Source: Kryptolebias marmoratus
Taxonomy: Eukaryota > Chordata > Actinopteri > Cyprinodontiformes > Rivulidae
Direction of reading: 5' to 3'
Assembly: GCF_001649575.2 (NCBI RefSeq)
Contig: NC_051453.1
Span: forward strand, 1,384,417-1,448,416
Length of the DNA stretch: 64,000 bases
How positions within the stretch are numbered: position 1 is the stretch's first letter; each line of letters begins with the position of its first letter. Positions 1 to 12,800 of this stretch are shown in pieces. Under the pieces are notes generated by a model. The model saw nothing but the letters and a program-made list of their open reading frames with translations. It was not told the DNA's origin and did no database searches. A program made the translations under genes and the position numbers.

Positions 1-2469
1 CTACCTTGGGATTTTTTACTTTGCAGGAGGAGGAACTGAATATGTTTTTAGACCTGCATTTTATTATTGTCTTTGAATTCTCTGTAATTACTTACACTGG
101 GGATTTTCCTTCCCCTGGTCAAGATGTCTAAAACACTGCTGAAATGCTTTTACATAACTTGACCTTAACACATTTTTTTCTGAACAGACATAGACATTTT
201 TTGGACAGTTAATAACTTTGGTGTTGACAGAAAGACACGACAAACTCACAAACAAAACCAAAGCTGGTGTCTCTCCATATTCCATACCTGCTCTTCTCAT
301 TCTTCTGTTAAGCACTCATTTCCTCTTTGTAATTGACACTGCTGCATTCAGGAAAAGAAAAGATGGGCTGACATTTGGTAATACATTCCAGCACTCACAT
401 CTCATCAAACGCAGCTCATCCATATACAGCCCTTGTCCTGCCTAGCTTTTGACATGAGTTGGACTTGATAGGAGGAGCAGAAAAATTGAGGTGATGACTG
501 TTAACCTTCATAGGTGCTTGACTTCCCTGTGGTCTATAGTGTCACTAACACTGATACAAGCACCTAGATTAGATATGGCATCTTGTACCTGACATTAATA
601 ATGCTGATAGAATCTTTGACCTACTGTGCAAAGGCACAGCATTTGATGACTGACTGCACTAAAAGCCCTGAAGGTTTATGTATCTCTTTAACATTAGTAA
701 AACATTATTTTTAAACAGAGACAAGTGTATAATTTCTGTTTTGTTATTTCTGTTTTTGTTGATTCAACTTGTTCAACCCCCTCGGCAACAGGACTTTAAG
801 GCCTAAAGTATAAATTCTTACATGGCTTCACTGAATTTGAAATTAAATGTAAAATGAAAATCAAAATGCTCTTTTAAACCATTAATGTGACTCTCTGAGT
901 TAAAGGTTTTAAAATTGCCTCATTGGTCTGACATCTGACATCTGCAGATAATTGGTTAAAAGTCTGCAGTTATTTGACTTGTTGCATGCTTGTAAAGACC
1001 TGTCCAAAAATAATTAAATAAAAACTGTTGACTATCCACATAGTATATACACCGAGACATTGTTTATTTATTTAATAACTAACTGAACCAAAAAACAAAA
1101 GCCTTTCATGAGAAAAAAGTACTAGATATTGCTTGTATGACCATTTTTAGAAGCAATATTGTAGTAAATATTAAGTAATTACAAACCTATTGTGCTTCAG
1201 ACATTATTATAGAGGAATTTTCATAATTTGTTTTTTTTATTATTATTATTATTATTATTGCAATATTGCATCAGTTAGTGTATGCACAGCTCATTTATAG
1301 TCACACCACAGCATTTCAGGTCTATGACTTTGTCATTACAACATCTTGTTTACTTTGCTCTCCTGTTTTAACTTCAACCAATCAGATCACAAAACCCTTC
1401 AAATCCCTCTGTGCTAAGAGGAGAACACACCAATCCACTTGTGTAGGAGCTGAGTGATCCAAGCCAACTTATAGAATATATACAAAATTGAGGACTTTTT
1501 TTTTTATTATTATTTATTTATTTTAGCCTGACCAGATAGCTGTGATGGTGACTGTGTTAGAACTGCAAGAATCTCACAAAATTTATAAAAAAGACTACTA
1601 CTGTGTAGATAATAAATCTACAATTATAATAAACAGATTAAAAATTGTTAAACAAATCAGACTTTTTAAAGAAATAATTTGCAAAATTGTCTTTTTTTCA
1701 TTTCTCGGGAAATATATAGGCGAGTTTAAAATATTACAAAAAAAAAAGAGTGTCGAAGAATACTGCGGATTAAAAATAAAGCTCTTGTTAGCTCTTGCTT
1801 CCTTCAGTTGTTTGACATGCTGACACAGCCACACAGACATTTCTTGGAGGAACAGTTTACTAATGGTTGGTTATGTGTTTGAGTGAAACAGAAAGCTGTG
1901 TGCTGTCTGAGCTAATTTGTATTTGTTCTAAAACTGGCCTTGCTGCAGAAAGCAGCATGTCAGCAGCACAATAGCAGCAGCTTCTGTCCTCTGTCAGAGG
2001 CTGTACAGGATCTGTTCAACCACAGTTCACCGTTGTGCACTCAATGATTGTTTGACAGAGCTCAAAGCACAATACACAAGCATATATGTTTGTGTATGAT
2101 AAGTGTTTACAAAGGCTTTATCTTGTAGATGTGTGTGTGAAACAGCAGATAACCAATACACATCTGCAACTACAGTGTACCTTACATGACACAGGGTAGT
2201 GCATTGACAAGAAATTAACTAAACTGAAATCAGTGTCTTTAAAATAGAAATAAGCATTTTTTCATTGAACGACAGAAATAATTGATACAAACAAAAATAA
2301 ACTAAAACACCTGTCCCTAGAGGTTTAAATAATCTTGACAGCTGCGTTAAGCTCGGCTAGACTGAACTAAGTTAGGTACTGTCAAGGAAATTTCATCAAA
2401 ACTCATTTGTATGTTGCAGCTGACAATCAGCACTTAGTTTGTTTTTTTGCTTTGACTGTATTTTTAAGT
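1..2469. other. downstream flank, no gene seen
   Basis: AT-rich sequence with an ATT trinucleotide run at 1238-1259 and homopolymer stretches. The short open frames (218-445, 1542-1823) are AT-rich, lack homology I can recognise and have no splice context. The 3' UTR might extend into this stretch if the nearer polyadenylation candidates are not used. Confidence 0.5.
1238..1259. repeat. (ATT)n microsatellite
   Basis: Seven uninterrupted ATT units following a poly-T run. Confidence 0.9.
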
Positions 2470-3066
2470 GTTTCTTTTTAATACATTTAAAGTGTTGAGA
2501 CATTTAAAAACAATCACAACAAACTAAAAAAAACTGACAAACCTCAGATCTGTTATACCATGATGTTTTAATATCAATTTATCTACAAAATCTTGTTTTA
2601 CACCACTATAATCTGGTATTTATGGAAAGTGCACTGTCACTGAAGCAAAGGAACATATAAAAATTACAAACAAACAGACAGTACCATTTTAATCAGAAAA
2701 TGTCCATTCATTTGGCATTGGTACTTACAGTATAAATGAGCAGTCATATTGAAACAGGATGGTTCAACTTGATGTGGTGGTTTCTGAATTCCTACATCAG
2801 AGTTATTTTGAAATAGTTTTGAAGAAGCAGTTATGGATTTCCTCACTAAGTCAGCCCATTTTTGTATGTATCACTGAAGGTTCAGCTTCCACAAAGAACC
2901 AATGAAACTGGACGAGTACATTCTTCAGCTGTCCACAGCTGGTTGTCTCTTGATTAACCAGAGAGTTTGGTAATCCACAGAGACCAGACATATGTGTATG
3001 CTTCTGCACCACAATAATTACAGACATTCTCATCGTGGCCATTTTTTTTCTCTCTTTGAAGGACTG
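2470..3066 (-). other. brinp3: brinp3 3' UTR (end not fixed)
   Basis: Sequence downstream of the stop codon in transcription direction. Minus-strand ATTAAA hexamers occur at 2693-2688, 2572-2567 and 2482-2477 and are candidate polyadenylation signals. No AATAAA was noticed nearer than about 1.5 kb downstream of the stop, around position 1513. Open frames within it (for example 2851-3042) have no recognisable product. Confidence 0.35.
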
Positions 3067-3837
3067 TTAACTGCACAGTTTGGTGGTCTCATAATCCACT
3101 GTATTGGGCAGACGTGAGCTGAAAGCCTGTAAAGAAGCATGAATGCGAACCACTTCACTGGGAGTTAGTTTGAGTCTGTGGCGGAGGAGACAGGCAAACA
3201 GGTCCAGCTTTGGTTGGCCTGGAGGAGACAGCCTATTCACCCGGTCTCGTATTTCCAAGAGTTGAAGCATGGCTGTGTCTTGTGAGCCCTGGGTATATGG
3301 GTAGTCCAGCTGCAGAATCAAGTCACGGATTGCCTCTGGGTCAAAGTGCATGCTGTAGCCAAAGACCTGGATGCTGTTGATCTTCATGTAGCCCAGGCTT
3401 TGAGCAGGATCTGTCATTTCAATGGGCTCATAATAAACACTGTCATTCACTCCATCGTGAGTCTTTATCCTACTGCGAAGGTAAATGTGGATGGTTTCAA
3501 AGAAGGTTTTCCACTTGTTGCCCAATGTCAAAGTCCAGTTATAACATTCAAAAGGAAGGTCCAGCTTGGTTGCCTGCCAGTCTGGAAAACTGTTCTCATT
3601 GACAGGGATGTACCAGCTCTCAGAGTGGCTCCCTCCAAAAGGGTTGATGTAGAGAGTAAGAGCAGGCTCCAGGGTGCTGTTTTTTGTAAGGCAGATCTGG
3701 AGGGATATTCCGAGCAGCATGTGAACCATGTTGGACTTATACTTGTTGCTCTTCAGCGTCAGCAGCATCCTTTTTCTCCACGACGGGTCAAACCAACTAT
3801 TTAGTCGCATGTCGTTGCTGATAAAAATTGCATGGAC
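3067..3837 (-). CDS. brinp3: brinp3 coding exon 8 (C-terminal region and stop)
   Basis: The acceptor is CATGTAG at 3838. The first codons read [20 protein letters not shown], which continues RRLE of the previous exon as in mammalian [15 protein letters not shown], so the junction is secure. The 771 nt encode residues 505-760 and a TAA at 3069-3067. Conserved blocks include [79 protein letters not shown] and the terminal [15 protein letters not shown] and NDS are possible N-glycosylation sites. There is no frameshift or premature stop. Confidence 0.97.
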   Translation of the reverse strand, partial: VHAIFISNDMRLNSWFDPSWRKRMLLTLKSNKYKSNMVHMLLGISLQICLTKNSTLEPALTLYINPFGGSHSESWYIPVNENSFPDWQATKLDLPFECYNWTLTLGNKWKTFFETIHIYLRSRIKTHDGVNDSVYYEPIEMTDPAQSLGYMKINSIQVFGYSMHFDPEAIRDLILQLDYPYTQGSQDTAMLQLLEIRDRVNRLSPPGQPKLDLFACLLRHRLKLTPSEVVRIHASLQAFSSRLPNTVDYETTKLCS

Positions 3838-6800
3838 CTACATGACACACATACACAAAGAAACAGTAAATACACAAGGTTTTAAGAAAAACTATAGTTA
3901 TGAAATAGAACACATTCATGTCAGAGTTTTTAGTGTGATGTGTTGATAAAAAAAATAATGTAAAATGTTATACTGCTTTATCAGGCCCTTAAAAAACATT
4001 TAAAATAAAGCATATGCAAACTCACATGAACAATATAATTGTATACACAAACCTTTCACACATAAACAATGCAACTTCTTACACTGTGTGATTTATTTAA
4101 CAAACTAAGCCAAAGAAGGAAAAATCAAAGTCCACAACATGATTAAGTACCTTTAAGATCCACACCTAACAACAATAACTTTAAGTCATTGCCTTTTGAG
4201 TGAACTTACTAGTGTCTCACAGCATTTTAAGCCCACTTTTCTTTACAGCAGAGCTTTTGTGTCCTGAGCTTTTCAGACGTGTGTTTATTCATAGCTGACT
4301 TCAGGTCACATCACAGCTTTTCAATCAGGCTGAGGTCTGGACTTTAACTTAGCAACTACAACAATTTGATTCTTTTCTTTACTGTGTTGTACAACTGCTG
4401 CTGTGTTTGGGACATTTTTCCTGCTGCATGACCCAATTTCACTCAAGCTTCATCTGAAAAACAGACGGCTGCACATTTGTCTAGAGAATAGTTTGGTGCA
4501 TTGAGGAGCTCAAGATGCCCTGGTCTTAAAATGCAAAGCAAGTCCAAATCATCAGCTGCCCAGAAAAAGAAGAAGCTTTCTCTAACAGATGTCTAGAAGT
4601 GTACTGTTAGGAACTTTATTATTTAACATGAAACCTGTAGAGTCTTAAATGTTGTATATTTTACTGAGAATTGCAAATAATTCTGATGGAAATTAGATGG
4701 AATGTCCTGACAACTGACTTCATTTGTATTAATTTCCAAACAACCTTTATTACTGTAGAATGAGAGATTAGAAATGTTTGTGAAAAAAAATCTTAAAACT
4801 TTATTAGATTGATGAGAAACAATAATACCTTTTATTTTTTCATTCTTGGCGTAGTGTTAACATGTGTTAGTTAACCATTTTTCAGAGCAGCAAAGTGCCA
4901 GAACTGCTGTTTTACTAAATGATCACATTTGTTGATGACCAGTTAAACAATGCATTTGATTAGTAGCACCTGGCTGCTGTTTATTTACTTATTTTCTATA
5001 AAAGCAGTTGTGGTGGAGTGAGTTTTCTACACATTTTACAGGTTCTTTTATTTGATACAGACAAAAAATAGAATAGCATGAGCTCTTGTTAATATGTTCT
5101 CTCTCTCGCTCTACCTTTTAGGAGATAGTATGAACCCCATTAATTTATTGTTTTGTCTTTACATGTAAAATCTGAGATCTGAAGGTTTGTTTGTCTTTTT
5201 CTTTTTATCATGATTGTATAAAACATGATTGTGAGCATACTTCAGAAAGCTTTATGGTACTGTTTTTGTAAAGTGTATAGTATTATGAAAATGTTTCTAG
5301 CATCCTCTCAAATGTGCTAACACAGTTTTTATTCTGCACAGTGAGTTTATGAAGGAAATCTGCACAGACTCTCTTATGCATTGAAATACAACAACATTTA
5401 TAAAGCACAATTAATTGTCAAGGTTAAACACATAAATTAGGTATTATTATTATTATGTTGTAGCAAAAGTTGCTAAAAACAACAAATGGTGTCTAATAAA
5501 ATATAGCACAGTAAATTGCAAAACAGATACGTGGGGAAGCTATAAAGTTCTTCATTTGCCAGAAGGGTAACACTATACAATGCTGAGTGGCTCCCCAGAG
5601 CCTATCTATCTTTTTCCAAGCTACTGTTTTAAGACAGCTCAAGTCTCAGTGAGCCTGACATCATTAAAGAAAGAATAACAAAGAGATACCTCTAGCCTGC
5701 GGTCTGCTCTTTGGAGCAGGTAGCCCAGCTCCAAATCCTGGAGGTCCGTCTCAAAGCCAAGGTAGTTCTCTGTAGAGTCTGCCACCACAGGTCTGCAAAC
5801 CCCCTGTGTCAGAGCAAAGCCTGGGTTGCAGCTCCCACATCTGGTGTGGTTGTCTGATGCACACGTTGCGCAGGCTGAGCCTTCCCCAGTCGAGCAGGGT
5901 GGAGGCAGCTGACATGGGTTGTGCTCATATCGGCAGCTGCAGCTGTGAAGCTCCTCGGAGAATACTCCTAGTTGGTTGTTCTCTGAGCAATACAGGAGTG
6001 ACTGGAAATGACCCAGCCAGTAGGACTGAGGCCTGTAGCAGGGAATGAAAAGAGACAGAGGGAGATCAGAAGACACCTTTAGGACGAGCTGCTTTATTAG
6101 GGAGAGGCTTGGTAAAACACCTGCCTGAGTAGGCAGACAGCTGGCTCATTAAAATATAAGAAATACAAGATAGGGATCACTTCACTAATACCAATCTAGG
6201 TTATTTGCAGGTCAAAAAATATGTGGACAAATTATCTTTCATATAACCAATTTTGAATAGGTTGAATGCTTAAATAAAATAAAATAAAAAACCATCAAGT
6301 TAAACTGTTAAAGTGCCCGACTTTTTAAATAAATAAATAGAGTAAAAATATTACAGAATGTCTTTTTACTGCCTTTCTGAGATTTTATAGGTTCTTATAG
6401 GATTTTATAGTTATACACAGATTATTAGCACAGTGTTATGAAAATGAAAAGTGAAACAAAAGTGAAAAAGTGAAAAAAAAAAAGAAACAAAACGAAGCAA
6501 AAGTCTTACGAGAAAAAGAAAGTTCCCTGTGATCAGTTTGTGACATGAATATTGGAAATGTGCTGCAGCTGTAAGGTTACTTAGTTTCAGACATGCACAT
6601 AATTTCCCCATGTGAGTTGTAGTTTGATTCCCTTTTGTTGCAATTTTTCTGCAATGATCCCTTTACGCTGTTATCTTCTTAACTCACTGAAAAAAAAATG
6701 CTAAGCATATACTGCTGGCTTTCTATTAGAAAGAAAACGTCTTTGATGACGCCCTATTGAGGAAACTTTATGCTAATCTAAAAATGCTTGCTGAATCACG

Positions 6801-9800
6801 TTTTGGGCATCTTTCCAATCTTATTGTGTGCTTGGCAGTGGGAAGAAAGCCCTAGTTCATAAAACCACTGATTTGAATAAAAAGCATTTTAATGGAAAAA
6901 AAGGGGGGGAAGCATCAATTGAACTGAAAGGATGACTCCTCTCCATCAACCATTACCTGTGGGTAAAGCATTTCACCCCCAACAGCTTCAGCAGAGCAAA
7001 GCTGTTGTCAGGACAAAAGTGCAGTTGTGCTGTTAGTTCCCTGGTGTGATTATGTACAGCCTACATGCCCCCTGCAACTCTGCTTCTGACATGCTGTCAT
7101 GTCCTCTAACTTCGGCATTAAATTTGAAGAGGCAGATTAAAAATACTATTAATAAACAGTAATCATTCAGCAAATTGCAGACTGGTATTGTTTCCATAAA
7201 AATATATCAGCAGCTAATAAATGAATACTCAAGATTTGAAACTACCAATTAATTTTAGTCGTTGATTTTCTCTTGGTTTGTAAAATTACTTCTCTGTTTC
7301 ATGAACACTTGGCTCTTAATCAATGAAGCAGAATTGATCATCATCAATCAGAGCAAATTGCATGTCATTTAGATTTCTGTCCCACTCAATCCCAATTTGC
7401 TTAAATATTGCTCATCCCCAAATAACAAATATTTTTGTATGGGTTTGCAAATACTAAATGCATAAATAAATGAATAAAATATAAAGAAAGAGTTGGATCT
7501 AAAGTAAAGAGTTCTTCTGTGACTAAAGGCTGCTGGAAACTTTCAGCCTGCTGCTGTTTGTCATACTCCACTTTCCTGGTGAGACATGTTGAAATTTCAG
7601 TGAGTATATTTTGATTTATTGGTTTTACCTGCATGTTGTCCTCAGTCTTCATGTAATTATAACCTTGTCTTTCTCTCCTTTAGCTGTCAGTTTACCTGTG
7701 TTCTCCAGCTGTGTTTGTGCCCAGGTTGCTTTTGTTCGTCTTTGCTGTTGAGTCGACGTTTGCTTTTCCTAGATTTTATTGTTTGATGTGTTTCCAACCA
7801 TAGATTCTGTCTCAGCTTGTGAGTTTAGCCTGCCAAGATGTTTTGTATTTTTTTAGACTGTCAATTATGTGGGCTTTTTGTCTCAGAGCATTGTTTTCAA
7901 TATCCTCTTTGTCTTTCAAAAGATGTGTTGGTATTTGGTCCAATAAGAATTAAATAAGTTATAATGCTGGGCCAAGATAAATATGTGAAATTAGAAGAAT
8001 TTATTATCAACAAATTATATAAAGATGGCACAAAATGTGTTTAAAATTATTTGCCAATGCCATTACCTATTTTACTTTACATAAATCCTTGGGATTACCT
8101 GCCTTGGTTACGAGTGTTGAGTCTGTTCCCAGGAACTGAGACAACACTGCAGGCTTCTGGTGCCTAAACCAAGACAAGTCATTGTTTTCTTTTTGTTGTT
8201 GTTGTTTTTGTTTGTTTTTTACAACTTTGAACAAACATGAAATAAAGATTATATAGCAATTTTAATCTGTGTTTTGATTTTAATAAATCCTATTCTAAGG
8301 TTTGTTTGGGTTATCTTCAGCTAACCTGTAGTTATGCTACTATAGGCTCTTTTACAAAACAGTTCCACAAAATGGCCACAAAGTCTATTCTGTCTTTATG
8401 CTGCCTCTGGTCGGTGTTTTACTTTGTTTTTTAGTTAAGTAGGAACTACACCTGGACTGCCTGCTGTTAGTCAGTGTTTTTTCTGTAATCTCAACCCCCA
8501 GTTGGCCAAAGCAGATGGCTGCTTATCCTGAGCTTGGTTCTGAGGTTTTGTCCTGTCAAAAGGAGGTTTTTTCTTTCCCCCGTCTTCAGCGTGCGGCTCA
8601 GAATGGGACATCATGCTGAACTGAAGATCCAACACAATCTGCTGAGTTTCTTAAATAACTTTTTATTAACTGGCATTTCATAATGAACTGTACTTCAAAT
8701 GGACTGAACTTTAATTGGAATGGAATCTGATTTTATTTTATTTTATTTTTTCCCCTTTGGTATGGTGCCCTGAAATGACTTCAGTTGTCAAAATTGTCTC
8801 TATATAAACAAACTGAATTAAATTAAGAAATTAGAAACCTTTCAAAGCTTAAAAGGATAATTTCAGCACAAACTATATTTACCTCAATCTGCACATTAAA
8901 ATGGTAAAAATAAATGTTATGCTGGAAGTGAAAATTGTGTTTATAAATCATTACTTAAAAAACACATCTGGTATTTTAAAAAGTAAAATATTTTCTTTAT
9001 TGTCATGTTAGTGAAATTACTGTTTCACTAACATAACAAGTTTCACTAGTTTTCAGTGTTGCATCTGCAGTACAGTCCTAAAAAAGTTAAAATGTTTTTT
9101 TCACTTTTATTTAGTTTTATAACTGTTTTTATGCATTTATACTAAAACAGTCAGCCAGTTCATAAAAAAATAGACATTTCAAAGCAATTAATATGAATGA
9201 AAGCAGTTAAACAAGTAAACACAAACTTAACAATACAAATTAAACTATTAAAAAGTACCAGACAACAAATGCAATATTTATTTATTTAATAATAAAAATT
9301 TCCACTCTGACATTACCAATAAAACTATTTAAACAATCTAGAGTTGAAGATTTCCTACTCTTAACACATATGAGTAGTTTCATCACTTCTTTTAAAAAAT
9401 GCCTATGCATAGGAAAAATAAAATGCTTTCCTGGTTGCAGAAGAAAAAAGTAAATAAATAAAAAAGTTGTGAAACTGTGATTTGAATAACAATGTGAATC
9501 AATATGCCTAATGGTCAAATCCTATCTTATCCTATCTTTTCCTACCAACAAAAGCCGAGCTGTCTGCTGCTTCGGCTGTCTTATTTGCTCATAATTGTCA
9601 CCACAGAAGAGAATCAACCCCGAGGAAGCAAAATCAATCATATATCTCTCATCAATCTCAAGTGCTGAGAACAGGATGTTAAAGGAAAAGCTTCCGTTTC
9701 TCTTCGAGGCAAACTTATAAATATTCTACTTCGATCTCTTTCCATTGTGAATCAAGATTTCCATAAAGAGAACAAAGAAATGGAAAGCATCGAAGTTGAT

Positions 9801-12800
9801 ATGACTGCAATAACAGAGATAAACACTGCTTACAAGCCGGGAATGAAACTTCCTGGCAAGTGGATGGAAAAAATCAGCTGCGTAGATCAGTGATTAATGT
9901 GTGTTTTGGCATTGTGATGCAGAGAACAATTAGGAAGCGGGGACACAGTGAGAAAAGATTGTGAAGCTGGACATCAAGAAATCTCTGTAGATTAATCTGG
10001 CAGACGATCTACACGCTGTTGCCACAGTTGCTGATGCCATTACTGCGCTGGCTGAAATAAACTGAGGCAATGTGACTGACAGCAATGGCGAGACGCATCG
10101 CCTTCTGCAAACACCCCTTCCCTAACATTACATTGCCAGGTCTACAGTTTTTCTGACAAGTGACTGTTTTCTGGCTTGAAAATCATGACCACGCAGCAAC
10201 AAAGACTGAAGGAATGGTTAATTAATGGCTAATGAGGTTTTTTGTAGCGTGATGTCTTGTTATGGAAGAGGTTGAAGTAAACTAGTTATACAAATCTAAC
10301 TTTAAAAAGTTTTTTTTGTTTTGTTTTTGTTCCTAACATTTTAAAACTAAATTCAGAGGTCATTTTTAGCATTATACTGAATTATATTTAGCTGCCTAAA
10401 GTAGAACAGGTTCCCCTCCCCCCTGGGGTGATTTTGTGTGGAGTTTGCATGTTTTCCCCCTGTATGTGTGGGTTTTCTCCAGGTACTCCGGTTTCTTCCC
10501 ACAAACCTAAACCATGCATGTTAGTTTATTTGGTAACTAAATTGTCACGAGGTGTGAGTGAGACCTGCAACCTGTTTGAAGTATATCCCACCTCTTGACT
10601 GCTGGGGATTACCCCACAACCTTGTATGGAAAAGCAGGCAAAAGAAAAAATAATGGATAAATGCATTCTAAAGCCCCTTAGAGATGTCACGAATCTGAAA
10701 AGCCCCCACTGTTGCACAACCTCTAGGTGTGTTGTAGCCTTTTCTTGAAAGGCAAAGCTGACAATAATGTTTTGCCTGTGTCTGTGTGTGTTTATTACCA
10801 AAATCTTTCATGAACTACCAAACAAATTTTAATAAAACTTGCAGAAAGTAATCATTGGCTGTACATGTACAGCTGATTCATTTTGGGAGTCAACTGAATT
10901 TACTAAACACAGAACAGAGCTATAGTTTATTGATTTTACCAATACTGACCTAAAACCAGGTGTAGCTGTGGCTGAATGATAACAAACTGCAAACAATCTT
11001 TGTTTAACATTTTGCTGCTTGCCTGTTTTCAAATTATCTCTTGAACCATTGTTCAGTTTTTATTGAAACACTCACAGATTTTAAAATTTAATATACTTTA
11101 TAACTGATTAATGTTTGGAGTCAATCCAATCCAAGATGGCCACCACAGCTAAAATTGGTCAACACAATTAATATTTAATAAATAAAATTCAGGGTGACAG
11201 GTATGTTTCAATAAATAAAGTTTCATATATATATATATTTTTTTTTTTTTTCCTTTATTATCCATTTATTTATTTCTTCGGCAGGTGAATTTAGACATAA
11301 ACTTGACATAAACTGTATTCACAGGAAGGAGAAAATGTGATGAGTGAAATGCCACTGCAGCTTTGGCAGCTTTTTTTTATTTCCAACTGTCATGGATACT
11401 CTTTTTATTTATTTATTTTTGAGAAAGAATTGCAAGTTGTGACTTCATATACAATAGGTGTAGGTGAGAAATGCCAAAATCTTGCAATTCCTCAAGAGGT
11501 TGATAACAAATAAAGAACACAGTTTGCAGAACGACACACGGTTTAACTATATTAGGTTTGAAACTAAATTAAGCTATCTGACTGGCACATATAAAAGGCT
11601 TATGAAAAGAGGATATATAAAATTACAAATTTATCCCATATATGAATTAAAAGTAAATATACCAACTAGAGGGAATGAAGACATTCTCACCGCTCTCTTG
11701 GAATGTGGACTTGGGGTTGTCGATGACATCTTTTACTGAGACTAAAGAGCTTGAAGATGACTCTCTGGGCTCGTTTGGAGAGGATGTGCATACTGTTCTC
11801 CAGCTGCTCATATCGCCACTGGAACAGGCTGTCCAGGGACCATAAGTGTTGTATTGCTGACACGTTCAAAAAGTAGCTCTGGGTCAGCCTTGCATAGAAG
11901 GCTTTGAATTCTTCTGAAATTGCAAAGAAAGACTTATTTAGCATCAGTGTCAGCATCAATACAGCATGTCTAAGAACATCCAATTCTTCAGAAGAAACAG
12001 CACGGGTGGTTTCAGAGACCACACACACACACACATATATATATGCGTGTGTGTGTATGACTGAAAGAATGAAACAGGCTGTTAAAATATATTTTTGAAA
12101 CAGGTTGTAAAGATAATTTTACAAGCTATCAACTCTGATGGTGATTCTGAAAAAGAAAAAAAAAGCTACACACTGGGTTAATCTTGAAGATAGATTTAGA
12201 CACAAGTCTAAAAATGTAAGGCAGCAAAAGAATTCAAGCAAGATCTGCAGTAAAAAAGACAAGTATCATAATAGTTACCCTGACCTTGCTCTGCACTACT
12301 TCAAACATCAAGTATTAGAACAGCAAATATCACATCCATATTTTTTGCAAGTCTTTTCATCTGTGCTTTCAGGGAGCCTTGCATAAACATGTGTTGTTGG
12401 TTTGTTTATCGTCTGGAAACCAAGTTTACATACCAGGGCTGGAAAACTGGGACAAGTTTGTAGTGTGAGCTGTTAGAATTTGCATCTGCACATATACAAA
12501 ACTTTGAAAAGAAGTGTATCCTCCACACTGATATTTCCATCTTGTGTATACAACATGTCAAGGTTGCCACATAGAGTGCACAAATCTTTAAGGCATCCAT
12601 TTCCAAATCACAGAGCAGCTTTTCAATGCATTGTTCATGTGACACATTCACCAGTAAATGATAAAGATTACCTTTCAAACACCTGATCAACATATGAGCA
12701 GGTGTGCTATACTAAAGTATGCACTGAATGTAACCTTGTTTTTGTTTTATTTGCCTGTAGATGAGAGTAAAGGGGCCACAGTAGCTCAGTGGTCAGTGCT

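Larger units (their letters stand above)
6033..11690 (-). other. brinp3 intron 7
   Basis: A 5658-bp GT-AG intron. It holds dispersed repeats at 8486-8834, 10408-10665 and 10800-11170, and a 12-bp perfect hairpin at 9005-9034. No exon-like open frame was recognised; frames such as 7401-7652 and 9282-9518 show nothing familiar. Confidence 0.85.

Noticed and set aside
1..120. Acceptor-like TTTTTTACTTTGCAG at the left edge followed by an open frame
   Set aside because: The frame runs only about 34 codons before a stop and matches nothing recognisable; a pyrimidine-rich AG is common by chance in this sequence.
3346..3804. Plus-strand open frame of 152 codons opposite the last brinp3 exon
   Set aside because: It is the antisense shadow of a conserved coding exon, which favours open antisense frames by codon bias.
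11464..11739. Plus-strand open frame of 91 codons overlapping brinp3 exon 6
   Set aside because: Its 3' part is the antisense of a real exon and the rest is intron; nothing in the translation is familiar.
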